From Cheilinus undulatus (taxonomy: Eukaryota; Chordata; Actinopteri; Labriformes; Labridae), in assembly GCF_018320785.1 (NCBI RefSeq), contig NC_054876.1, forward strand, positions 22,218,212 to 22,282,211: 64,000 nt of DNA, written 5' to 3'. This document shows, in pieces, positions 26,098 through 37,021 of the stretch. The position numbers and the translations under genes were made by a program. The first letter of the stretch is position 1; every line of letters starts with the position of its first letter. The notes beneath the pieces were generated by a model. It searched no databases, was not told the origin of the DNA, and saw only the letters and a list, made by a program, of their open reading frames with translations.

Positions 26098-28106
26098 GTG
26101 GGGGGGGGGCATGAAAATGACAACAGATCATCATGTATTGTTATAAAATTTAACTTTATGATTTAATGTACTTGAGGAAAAAATGTAGTTGTAGGCAGTA
26201 GTAGTTCTAGTTAGACTAACCAATTTAAAAGTCTGTAAAGATCAGTTATTAGAAGTTTAGTTAAGAGTAGGGATGGGTACCGAATTCAGCACTTTTGCAG
26301 GCACTGACCTAATTCCGCTGGTACACCAAGTATTGATTCACATCAAAACAAATGGTACCATATTTCGTACCTAAATGCACCTTTGTGACTGTGAGAGAGT
26401 GGAAGAGTAGGCCATTTTCCATGCCGCACGCAAACGCAGCATTGCATCAACAAGGGTGTAATGACAAAGCAAGCATGGCTGATAGGAAGAGATCAAAGGT
26501 ATCTCCACTCTCCAAATATAATGCAGATAACGCTGCATTATTTGTCACATGTAGTACAAGGCTTTCCAAGGCAATACTGCTAATCTGAGGAAACAACGTG
26601 ATGAATAATGATTGAGATCAGTGCTTGCTGCTTCTGCTTCCCTCTCTCTTACTCACCCACCTACCTCTCCCTCCCTCTCTAGCACCGAAAACTTTAAACA
26701 GTGTGATATGCTTGTTTATCTTTGGATATCAACCATGGAAATATACCAGATAAAAGCAGTGACCAGTGTGAGTGTGCCTTAAAAGTTGCTTTGCATTTCT
26801 CCAACTCACACAGCTGGTTTTGTATGAAGCTCTCTGTCAGGATTGATGGACCAAGTGTGATTTTTAAGGAGCGACAGAGCCACAGGCTCATCCTCACTAG
26901 TTTCATCACAGTACGAAACAATTTGCCACATTTTACAAATTTTCACGGTAAAAACGAGTAGAATGCAACAGACTCAGTGTGCATGTCTGCTCTTACCTGA
27001 GAAAGTTGACGTGTTAGTGTTGTTGAAAAAGAACTGCACAAGGACCGAAGATGCACAGTTCATGGTAGAGGAAGTAGTTTGTTTACTTTCATTAGTAGTG
27101 TGTAATATTTCAGTTTGTAAAATATTATACTTATCTTTATTTATTTAGACTCCATCCTCTATTGTTCATTAGTTTTAACTTTATTTGCCCTCGTTGGACC
27201 ACCAACACATTTTTTTCCAGGAGGGGAAAGGACAGGTGAAGGAGGTATTCAATATTAGAAAATCCAATGGGTAGATTTTTCATGTTGGAGTAGTTTGTGA
27301 GAACACTTGTGATGTTACATTACAAACAGTGTTTGATGTTGCTTTGATATGTTTGATATTTTATACTGTTTTGATATAGACAATATCTAAAATTCTAAAG
27401 TTTGAGGGTTTTTTTTTTATAAACTAAATAACATTTATCATCACAAATACACACTCATAAAAGTACCGAAAACAGGTACCATTGCGTACCGGTACGGTGT
27501 GCAGGTACCGGGCATCGGTACGGTGCCGGTTCAAATGTGAACGGTACCCATCCCTAGTTAAGAGTAGCGGGTAGAGTTGTGTAAAATAGTAAAAAATAAA
27601 ATTTATTGATTATTTGATATTTATTGCTCAGTTTGAAGTTTGAAGTTGCCTTTGCAATTGTTGAAGCATTTTTTTATGTCGTTGTGTATGAGTATTTTTT
27701 CTCCTAAGAACATAGATTCAAGCACAGTTTAGGCACTGGTACTGTGTTAAGTATCGTATAAGCACCATTCATCTGACTAGTCTTTTTCAAGGGGTGAAGT
27801 TTCCAGGCCAGCAGCTGGTGCCTGTGGCAGGATAGTATTCCTTTGCATTGCTTTCATGTTTTCTTGAAAAACAGAAACATGCAACACAGAAATATGTTCT
27901 TATTTGATCAATACCTTTGCATCCATCAGACTAAGTTGTTTTCACTCTACATTATTTTTCCTTTTTGTCAGATCTTTCTCCTTGCTCAGAGCCGGCGCTG
28001 GAAGGACGGGCTGTGTTCACGAAACACTGTGGAGTATCACCGCCTGGACCAGAATGTCAACGAAGCCATGCCGTCCCTCAAGATGACCCGAGACTACATT
28101 TTTTGA
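19982..28106 (+). CDS. kct2: Keratinocyte-associated transmembrane protein 2-like (C5orf15/KCT2 family)
   Basis: Single-pass type I membrane protein of the secretory pathway. Its precise function is poorly known. Three coding exons: 19982-20102, 24887-25746 and 27972-28106, giving 371 residues. Residues 1-33 form a signal peptide with hydrophobic core [17 protein letters not shown]. Residues 41-300 are a Ser/Thr/Pro-rich, low-complexity ectodomain with a strongly acidic patch ([20 protein letters not shown]). A transmembrane helix spans about 304-322. The conserved cytosolic tail includes [18 protein letters not shown] and the end MTRDYIF, which I recognise from KCT2. YHRL (349-352) fits a YxxPhi sorting signal like that of TGN38/TGN46, so trans-Golgi/endosome cycling is likely. 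Retaining intron 2 would add [12 protein letters not shown] and a stop. The ectodomain is longer than I recall for the human protein. The gene lies downstream of vdac1. Confidence 0.9.
20103..23168. other. First part of kct2 intron 1
   Basis: AT-rich intron sequence. No coding exon or clear repeat family recognised. GCTAGCTAGCTAGC at 20168-20182 is a short simple repeat next to the donor. Confidence 0.5.
23177..24408. mobile_element. Non-autonomous hAT-type DNA transposon with perfect 8-bp target-site duplication
   Basis: The 8-bp string ATATTAAC occurs immediately before (23169-23176) and after (24409-24416) this 1232-bp segment. The ends are TAGGGGTTATG... and the complement of ...AAGCACCTA, a short imperfect inverted repeat. 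Both subterminal regions carry GGTAC/GTACC-type strings. No transposase reading frame is visible. It lies in intron 1 of kct2. Confidence 0.8.
26054..26109 (+). repeat. (GT)n microsatellite followed by a G-run
   Basis: About 21 GT units (26054-26095), then an interrupted run of G to 26109. It lies in kct2 intron 2. Confidence 0.95.
26268..27556 (+). mobile_element. hAT transposon with 15-bp perfect terminal inverted repeats and perfect 8-bp duplication
   Basis: The element starts TAGGGATGGGTACCG and ends CGGTACCCATCCCTA, an exact 15-bp inverted repeat. GTTAAGAG flanks it at 26260-26267 and 27557-27564. The 8-bp duplication and TAGGG ends are hAT hallmarks. Length is 1289 bp. Near the left end, an ATG at 26475 opens MADRKRSKV...[14 protein letters not shown], which resembles the BED zinc-finger start of hAT transposases, but it decays soon after. 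The element is thus an internally deleted derivative in kct2 intron 2. Confidence 0.93.
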
Positions 28107-29710
28107 TTGACTCTCAGATCAACAATACGTCCAGACCTGAGCAGAGCTAGCCATCGCCTTGTAGAGATGCTGAGCTTGGAGCCTGATTGATGCTTTGTCT
28201 TGCTTTATTGGCTGACTGAAGAGCGAGGGCTGTTTTCTCTATGGTATAGAAATTATTTGTTCAGGAAATTTTTGTTGTCTGCGTAGAGAGATTTTAACTG
28301 TTAATCTGTCATCCTCATTTGTTATGTTTTTGATGTTTTTTGTTATTTTTCTAGATTATTAACCTCTGGAAATTTGATTTAGCTCTGTTTGGGGTTTCAT
28401 GTCTTTTTTAATTTAAGTTTCAGCCTTAAGTTCTTATTACACCTTTATTGTTCCTCCTATTTGCACACAATCTTTATATGTTACTCTAAGAATAGAGAAA
28501 ATGTTTATAACTAGGGTGATGTAATAATGATTAACTATAATGCTAATCATTTACCCTAGGATTAATGTTTAATTCCCATCTCGGCAGATTGCCAATGCTT
28601 GAATCACACATGAGCTGTTTGCTGTGTAAAGCACCTGTCTGTGTTACTAACACTTTTTCTGGGTATTCAGTCCTTCAAAAATCTGTGGAGGTCACATTAA
28701 ACATAAATGAACTGAATATTACAAAATATGAACCTTGGGGAAACATTTTGCACTTATGAAGTTGAAATATTTCTCCATTGTTTCATTTAACAAAAACAGA
28801 GATCAGAGAAACATTTTCTCTAAATTTTAAAATACTAATTAACTTGAAACCTTTGCAGCACAAAGAAACAGCCTACATATCTAGATTTTACTTTATTAAG
28901 GGGATTTTACATCCTTTTGTCATGTTTGGGAATGAAGCTACACAAAAAGCATTGAGAGAAGCAGGGGAAGAGAGAGTACTGCTCTGCTGTAATATAGATG
29001 CCAGGGAGCACTGGGGGACATCTAAAAAGTCTTTCACCCATCTTAAGTTTAAGCTGTTTAAATGAAGATAGACTGAATTGTTGAGATGGGAATTTACTAA
29101 ATTAGTCTCTGGAAGATGCTCTATTGCCTTTTTCATGTTTATTTTACTTTTCTGGTACTGTATTTCTTCTTCTGCCCTGATTTTGCTATGCAGAAATCTT
29201 GGGGCTGGCCCTCTTTGTTTTTATGACTTCGATGAAGTCTCTGTCAGTCATTTAAAGTCGTCATTGTGGCAGAGTTTAATATGGATTAACATTTTCACTG
29301 TTATCACCTCCTGTCAGGAACAGTCTGATGGACTGATGTCTCCTCTCATAAAGTTTTTGCATGCTCTGTGTGCAAAGGAGCACAAGAAACAAGAGCAGTC
29401 TACGTTTTTGTCATATTTTTCTCACTCTAATCTTGATTCACAGCCAAATGTTTTTCTGTCGCTTTCACATGCCTTCAGTTCAAATGCCATAACTGCAGCA
29501 TCAATCCACACTTTTTCTGTCTTGTTTGTAGACACCTACACAGAAGGAAGGTGGATAATATGTTTACACTGTGCTGTTGAGGTAGAGAAGCTAGAATAAT
29601 AGCTGACGTGGTGTCCTCCGTAGAAGAAATGGATCAACACTGCTCTTGCAATCAGAACAGTAGAAACTGTACAATCTCTTTTGTCAATAAAGCACAAATT
29701 CTATACAGAA
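28107..29710 (+). terminator. kct2: kct2 3' UTR and poly(A) signal
   Basis: About 1.6 kb of AT-rich sequence from the TGA stop to a canonical AATAAA at 29686-29691, so the transcript should end near 29710. A 173-codon open frame (29078-29599) lies inside it. I found no homology or codon-use reason to call it a gene. Confidence 0.65.
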
Positions 29711-29834
29711 TTCTCAGTGTCTTTCATTATTTCTATTTGTGTTTTCTGTTGTTACAGTAATTTTGACTTTAAGCCTCAAAGATTCTTACTGTCAAGATGA
29801 CTGCCAGATACTGAGGTCAATGTCTGTGTTCATA

Positions 29835-30370
29835 CACAGTGTTTAACAAATTTATTAGACCACCTGTCTTATTCGTCTCAAAGACCATCCAGCATCATGA
29901 AGTGCTTTAATGTGGACTCTTTCATTTTCAGTGAGCTCTCCACATTTTACCATTTTGAACAGGAATGAGGGATTTCAAACAGAATTCACCCAAATTTGAG
30001 CCGGCTCACTGGACTTCTCTGAGAAGTCAAAAATGAATCAAGCATAACATTCAACCACTAAAACTCATTTTTCTGTTCAGGAATGCAAGTAAATAACTAT
30101 AATTTGACATATTAATCAAGAAATATTAATGTGCTTTACTATTTTTTCTGTTTTTTGTAAATCAGTAAATTTGAAAATTCATGGATAACAATAATAATTA
30201 TATTTTAGCATTAAAAACATCATTTGGGTTAAAGAGCTTCTACATATTGGTGCATTAACAATTGCAGAAACAAATGATTTTGGTAATTAATGCTGTTAAT
30301 TTAGGGCAGCTGTGACATAAACCTTACTTTGGTTAGGGTTAGGGTGGTCTAATAAATTTGTTAAGCACTG
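29835..30370. mobile_element. MITE with Tc1/mariner-like ends
   Basis: The left end (ACACAGTGTTTAACAAATTT...) and the complement of the right end (CAGTGCTTAACAAATTTATT) form a near-perfect inverted repeat of about 28 bases that continues into TTAGACCACC. TA dinucleotides flank both ends (29833-29834 and 30371-30372), as expected for Tc1/mariner insertion. No transposase is present in 536 bp. Confidence 0.85.
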
Positions 30371-30701
30371 TATTTACACAGCCTAAAGTTTAATGGTGTC
30401 CAGGTTTTTGAAAGAAAGCTTCTACTTTTAAAAACGTTAAACTAGGCGACAAAAATCATTTAATGTGCTCATTGAAATTTGATGCTACATTTCTTGAGAT
30501 GGTTGAATGTAGACTGTAGTTTTTTTAACTGAAGAAAAATAAGCCACAAACTTAATTTAACCTAATTTGTGTTATATGGTATTTTTATGCTTCAGTTTAT
30601 TTTTTTTGTTTTGTTTTAATATTTAAGTGTAGTATTTTTTTAGAATATATTTTACGTCCTTTCTGGTCAATGACATGTCTAACTACTGGAAATGTTATTG
30701 A

Positions 30702-31772
30702 TAGGGCTGTCAAGATTAATTGCAATTAACTGCAATCCACAATTTGTGCACAATTTTTTTTAAAAAAGGCGAGTAATCTCATGCTTTATTGTCCCTTTCA
30801 ACACACATTCGTTAAGCCACATCAGTGTCTCCCTGCAGCCACCCTGATGTAAAATAAGTCCACCACTGCTCCTTAAAGGGGACATATTTTACCCTTCTAA
30901 ACAAGTTTATATTGTTCTAAGAGGTCCCCAAAACATGCCCGTGAAGTCTGTTGCTGAAACAAACACTCCAGTATTGGATTTTTGTATGTTTAAAAACCCT
31001 TCTGTCTCAGCCCTGCTCAGAACAAGCTGTTTGTGTGTCCGTGGCTTTAAATCTTGCTGAGCTGTCTGACTCTGCCCCTGACCATGCCCCTCTCAGGAAA
31101 TGGATGAGGCTAAATGGGTGCGGCTTTTCTGATCAGGAGGATCTGTAGAGGAGGGCAGAACTTTCTTCCAAGCAGGGAGGGCCAGCTGAACCTGGGGATG
31201 AGGCTAACTCCCCACATGACATCATGAAGGTAAAATCTGTGAACGGCTTGTATCAGCACACATTTTCTGAAAGGTGGAGAAAGAGAGGGGAGAAGGGAAT
31301 GGATTTTTCTGGTCCTTGAGGGGATTGTGGACAGGCCAGGGGCACATATTTTTGTTAGAAAAGCCTGAAAAAGTGATTTTTGCATAATATGTCCCCTTTA
31401 ATTTCTTTTAAGTCATAATAAGAATTCAGACAACTCAGCAGACAGGTCCAAAGTCATCTGAACCTTGAGGAAAAAAAAACATCAAACTTTTTACTGTAAC
31501 TGTATTTTCTTTTCAATCGATAAGAAGTTCCTTTTTCTGTGGTTAAATTCATATCAAAATCTTTTATCTATCCATTAAAGCAGTTCTGTATACAAACAGG
31601 AAGTCAATTACCCTTAGTTTAAGACAGTAGAGAAATTCAACATGACACAAGAACAATTTCAAATGCAAAATGTTAGAATTCTAAAATGCAGAAAAGGTGC
31701 TATTTATCACTACTAACGACAGAAATCCTGAGATTAATCACAATTAAAAGTTTTAATCTTTTGACTGGCCTA
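30702..31772. mobile_element. hAT-like MITE, host of a nested element
   Basis: The left end TAGGGCTGTCAAGATTAATTG and the complement of the right end TAGGCCAGTCAAAAGATTAA form an imperfect inverted repeat. The flanks GTTATTGA and GTTATTAT match in 6 of 8 positions, consistent with an aged hAT duplication. About 525 bp of its length is a second element (30875-31400). Confidence 0.7.
30875..31400. mobile_element. MITE nested inside the 30702-31772 element
   Basis: Begins AAAGGGGACATATTTTACCC and ends ...GCATAATATGTCCCCTTT, an inverted repeat of about 18 bases with few mismatches. Its right-hand 90-160 bases recur at 47310-47430, so it belongs to a dispersed family. The open frames here (for example 31110-31385) are transposon sequence, not genes. 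Confidence 0.82.
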
Positions 31773-33129
31773 GTTATTATTAATTCTTTGTTTTCTGTAT
31801 GATTGGAATGAAATTTCCTTTCCATTACCACAAGGAGGCGGTATACACACACAGTTGAGTGATAGAAACCTCACTTGTCATGTTTAGGGTCAGAGCATAG
31901 AGAGGACTGGGAGAGACAAGGTGAAGAGTTTTTGTTTCTTTATCCAAATGATTTGTGAATTTTGCAGCATTAACATTACCCCAAAACTTGAGAAATTTCG
32001 CATCAAGGCGTGGCGATGAAACATAATATTTGACGGGGCTGGCACAGTGTTGTGTAATAAATGGCTCCACACTGCCCCCCTGACATCTTCAAGAAGTTTC
32101 CATAGAGTTGCTTTCACCTGTAGCGATGATACCCGTATTTAGTATTTGGTACCTGGAGCGTCATGTCCATTCAGACAGGGTTTTAAGACATTTCCTTTCC
32201 AAAATCTTAATAATGATTGAACTTTTATTATGTTTACTATGTAGTTATAATATGTAATAATTCAATTTGGGCACATCCCCATCTTATTCCGTTATCACAC
32301 TATAAACATACCCCCCCACACACACCCGTAATTGGTTTGCTCCAAGTTGCTTCACGAGCTCAACTCTGTACCCTGGCTTTCAGGGCCGCTAATGACATGC
32401 ACGCGTGTGTGGGTGAAGTTAGGAGATTATATAAAGCTTTAAGTTTTGTTTTTAAACGGTAAATATGAAATATAACGAGTTGTACATCATTATGAACCTG
32501 CTATAGACACTTATTATCCATAATTCAGTCAGTTTAGCACTCTGTCTTGTTAGTGTATTTCCTGCTCAAAACTATCCAGATGAAGTGAGTTCAGAGCTGA
32601 ATGAATCCTGAGGGAAGTCAGAGGAGGAGCAGGTGATTTCTCAACACCCAATCAGAGGAAAACGGTAGCTATGAGATAATTACAGGCCACAATCAGTGAA
32701 ATATCTTCATCTGAAAAAAAAAACTCAATACATACCAGGTGTAAAGAATGGACACTCAGGAGGTAGGTTATTTTCAGTGAGATAAATAAATACACCTTAC
32801 CCCTGAATACTCCTTTTGTCTGACCTGACAAAAAAAAAATATTTTTTTAAATGGCACAATGGTACCCAGATGTTTTACTTCAAGTAAAAAGCCTTTTTTC
32901 AAAAATATATCGATAAAATATAGTGTAAGGAAAAAATAACATGCTTAGCAGAGCTAAAATTTCTCATGCAGGATGTCTCATACTAGAATAAATGTCTTAA
33001 TTTTTTGTTACGAAATTTTGTGTTATTAAAGGGTAGTGCCTCTGCCCATTAGTTAGTCCCGCAGAACTGTTCTTTATCACTCTGCAAGGACACCCATAAG
33101 GGATAAAGGGGAGAGCTTTCTGGGGCCCA
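31773..33129. other. Intergenic DNA
   Basis: Low-complexity AT-rich DNA with short C- or A-runs (for example 32311-32316). No gene or clear repeat seen. Confidence 0.5.
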
Positions 33130-33650
33130 GCTAAATTTGGGGTGGGGGGGGTGGGGGGGGGCAGTCGACGTCAGCAAAATCATGGTTCAATGTAAAGTCA
33201 GACTGTGTTTACCATATTTAAGTTTTTTACCACTCTTATAAAAGCAAAGGGGTTCAAAAAGTGGCAAAATTGCTGTAAAGTGGCAAAAATTGGCAGGAGG
33301 CGTGGTGAAATGGGATTACAAAGTGGCCACAATGGTGAGAAAAGTGGCAAAAATAGGCAGAAAGTGGCAAAATGGGTTATAAGCGGCAAAAACAGGCAGA
33401 TAATATTGCAATAAAGTGGCAAGAATGGGTTTAAAGAGGCAAAAATTGACAGAGAAGGTAGTAAAATATAAGAGTGGCAAAAATTCCTCAAACTGATGAA
33501 ACGTGACACCAAGACAAACGCCAATGCTACTGATCCAACACAAATAAATTGATGTTATCAATAAATCACAACTGGGGAGGGCCCATTCTCTGGGTTTGAC
33601 AGGGACGCAGCCAACTCTGTGAACAGGCCTGTTACTGTGCTAGTGCATTT
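33130..33650 (-). repeat. Composite dispersed repeat with minisatellite (copy 2, inverted)
   Basis: Read on the minus strand, this has the same parts as 1921-2740 in the same order. The head carries AAACCCAGAGAATGGGCCCT (33570-33600). The degenerate array of AAGTGGCAAAAATNGG-type units (33240-33500) and an interrupted C-run (G-run at 33140-33163 on the plus strand) follow. The array is shorter than in copy 1. Confidence 0.7.
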
Positions 33651-35754
33651 TGTATTTACTTGCAGCTTTTCCTTTATAAAGCTTGGTTTCCTTCACCATT
33701 AAGCCGTTTCAGACCAATCAGAGGAGGGAATGGTGATGTCATCATGGAGGTAAGGGTGCTGACATGAAGGCAGCAGGTAAACATGGAGGCCTAACAATGA
33801 TGACAACATGATTATGATGATGTTTACAAAAAAAACCCCAAAAAACTGTTGCTTTAACTAGAAATTGTCACATGAACTCAGTTTGACTTTAGTAACAGAT
33901 CAGGTGTAATTAATCTCATCAATTGTAATATTTGCATTGTATTTGAATTTTAAATTTTTCTTAACACTTTAACTGCCTTTAGAAAATCTGTGGAGACACA
34001 AATATCAGGGAGACGTGATAGCCTGAGTGAAGTATTTTAAACCACTAGTGAGTAGCTGCTGCAACCAGGAAGCTTATGAATCAGATTTCTTCTGCATGTG
34101 TCACAAGCATCAGACGCTGTAAGACTGCCTGTGCCTCGTTCTGTTTTACCTGTTTGTAAACTAACCGCCATTTGAAATCATTCTCTCTGCAATCAGATTA
34201 CTTCATACTCCTTAGGTTTTATATTTCTTACTGTCTTTTATCTTTTTACGCTCACAGATCCTTATATGCTTATTATTGATTTTTGTCTATTGTTTTAGCC
34301 AGCCTAAATTATATCAGCATTTGTTTAAGGCCTGCTTTTTTTCAAGCTTACATATTGTTGTGTTCTGTGTTACTGCGTTTTTATCTGTTTTTAAGAGCAA
34401 GCTGCTCCGAACCGATTGCCCCTTGAAGGATTAATAAAGTTGTTTTTGTTGAAGTGAATCGTAAAAGGAGGAATAAGAGAGGAGAAATAAAACCTACAGG
34501 TGTGAGTAAATCTGATCTTTGTGGATAACTTTTTGCTTTGAATAAAAACCTTCTCTCTCCTTATCCTTATATCCTTATAAGAATCCTTATAATTTATGAC
34601 TTCAGGGTTTACTTTGAAAGGAACCAGTTTGTTCTTGGCTATTTACACTCTTTCACAACATGCCAACAATCAAACAGTCACACCCACTCAAATTAAATGC
34701 CAAGTACATATGTGCATGCAACAAACATAAACAAGTACTTAATGATGTTTATTTAAAACCCTCTTAGCAAGTTTTACTCAAGTGTAAGCTTTTTACGGTA
34801 GTTAAAATACAAAAGACTACAACTTCACTGAAATGAGTAAGAATTCACCAAAATTGTGACAAATTTGAGCAAAACTACTATTTTTGCCATAACATAGCCA
34901 TTATAAACAATAAAAGAAAGAAAAACAGAGACTGGCAGAGCTCTCTACTCCCACCAGACTTGACTTTGATGCTCTTATTGTTGTGATTCTTGAGAGTCAG
35001 TCCTAAACAACAGGTCTAACTTGTCCTGCGTGACTCCACCCTGACTGTGCTCTGCTTTAAAACTGTTGTCAAAATAAGGATGCAGAGCACTGACAGTGTG
35101 AAGAGCAGAGGTACAGTACACTTTAAGCTCATTATTATCAAAGATTAGTGGTAGACTGTAGACCCAGATGTCATTTACAAAAATGTGTTTGGAGGCTGGT
35201 TTTTTTTGTGTTGAGGTTTAGATTGTGTGTTATCACAGAATATGTGTGTTAAATAATGGAGTAGAAGGCTTATTTCCAGAGTTACTGTTTTTAATTCACC
35301 CTGCTGTTTTAAAATTTTCCTTACATCAGCATCTCTTCAAGCACAGAAGCCTTTCAGCATCTGCTGTAGTCAGGCAGTCTTCAGTTAATACGATCTAGTG
35401 AGCAGAGCATGTAAAACAGAGCCTTGCCTCTTTTTTGATCTGTAACCCCGCAGCAAAGTGATAGATGGTGGTGAGCACACCGAGACGCATTAATGAAAGC
35501 TGTCATTAAAATCTGGTTATTCAACCAACAACTGCACTCTTCCAAAGTTAAAACATCGGATTTATTTTGTTCAGTGATGCAAATAAACTTTATGTCAGTA
35601 GCATTATTGATGGCAGGAAACAATAATGCTTCGTTTGGGTTTTTTAACTGTTATCATCTGCAATTAGAACACCTGTATGAGAATAGATGATTGAAAATTC
35701 AAAGAAATGTTGTAAAAGTAGAACAAATGTTAATTCTACTTGCATGTGAACAGT
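33651..35754. other. Intergenic DNA with a possible LINE 3' tail
   Basis: Mostly unrecognised. The stretch 34400-34445 (TTGCCCCTTGAAGGATTAATAAAG) resembles the 3' ends of fish LINEs that stop near AATAAAG. No gene is visible. Confidence 0.4.
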
Positions 35755-35763
35755 TAAAAAGAT

Positions 35764-36850
35764 TACGAAAAAGTTGGGACATTTTGTAAAATGTGAAAAG
35801 CACAATATGCTGATTTTTTTAAAACACCGATTTAATTAAATACAGCACAGAAACAAGATATTCAATGTTCAAACTCTTATTTTTCAAAACATACATTCCC
35901 AACACAATTGATGCCTACATGGAAAAACTGAACAAGTTGAAACTGTTCAAAATCTGTGTTAAAACTTATTACGCCAAAGTGTTTAGGGAGTGGAGAATAT
36001 TTTTTTGAGTATGACTCAACTTAAAATATTTCATGAACTCTGTATTCCCTGATGAGTTAATAGAAACCACAACATTAGAGGCAACTACAATTTCAACCAG
36101 AAAGTCTCCTTTCATCATGTTAACCTTCCATTATGTACTGTGGTTGGGTCTTCTCTAACTCAGTCAGCAGCTTCACTCATGGTGTGAAAGTGTCTAATGC
36201 CCAATGCCTTCTGGGAAAACTGCAGATTGAGGGATAATTGTCAAATAATTTGAGTACAGTTAGAAAAAATACTTTAAGTGATCAATTACTGTTTACTTTA
36301 AACTAAAAATGTGCTTTATTAACTCAGAAAAACAGGGCTGAAATAGCGGTTTTGAAATGTTCCTTCAACTGTATGTTTTTACAGCATGTTCCAAAAAAGC
36401 TTGGACAGGGGCATGGAAGCAGGGACCTCTGTGAGAAACATGTTAATTAGATGGATAACATTATGTACCTCTGATTATTAATGGTGCCTTCACAGATGTG
36501 CAGGTTACCTATGTCAGAGCACTGATACACATCCACAGCATTGATAACAGTCTTGATGGCCCTTTTCCTCTTCAACATGGAGGACCCATGGGCCTTTATC
36601 TCCAAAAACAATTTGAAAAGTGGACTTGAAAGACCACAGCACACTTTTAGGTCAGTCCATCCCAGATGAGCTCGAGCCCAGATATGTCAGCTGTGATACA
36701 TGGCTTTTTCTCTGGGTGGTAGAGTCTTAGCTTACATTTGTAGATGCAGAAATGTGCTGTGGTGACTGACCGTGGTTTTCTAAAGTATGTCAGAGCCCAT
36801 GTTGTAACATTCAGTATTGCCTTTGATTTTCCACATGTATATCCATTTAA
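35764..36850. mobile_element. Degenerate non-autonomous DNA transposon (family X, copy 1)
   Basis: Opens with TACGAAAAAGTTGGGACATTT, close to the start of the element at 61545. From about 36380 it shares long stretches with 38945-39670, such as ATTAATGGTGCC.TCACAGATGTGCA and AGAGTCTTA.CTTACATTTGTAGATGCA. It ends about 170 bases upstream of the vwa7 start codon. The far end is not sharply defined. Confidence 0.6.
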
Positions 36851-37021
36851 ACCAAGCTTTCTCAGACCAAGATGAAACTGTAAAATCAGATCATTTTCTG
36901 AATTTGAGAACTTGCAGGTGACATTTTTTATACAAAATAAATGATTTATTATGAGAAGAATAGGTCATGAAATGCACAACGCTTACCTTTGTGTCTACCT
37001 CAGACTACAAGCTGAGGAGTG

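Noticed and set aside
28888-29136. Minus-strand open frame in the kct2 3' UTR
   Set aside because: No motif, and it overlaps the transcript of kct2 on the opposite strand without splice or promoter evidence.
37019-37021. GTG just before the vwa7 ATG as start codon
   Set aside because: The ATG at 37022 directly opens a standard signal peptide, and vertebrate genes rarely use GTG.
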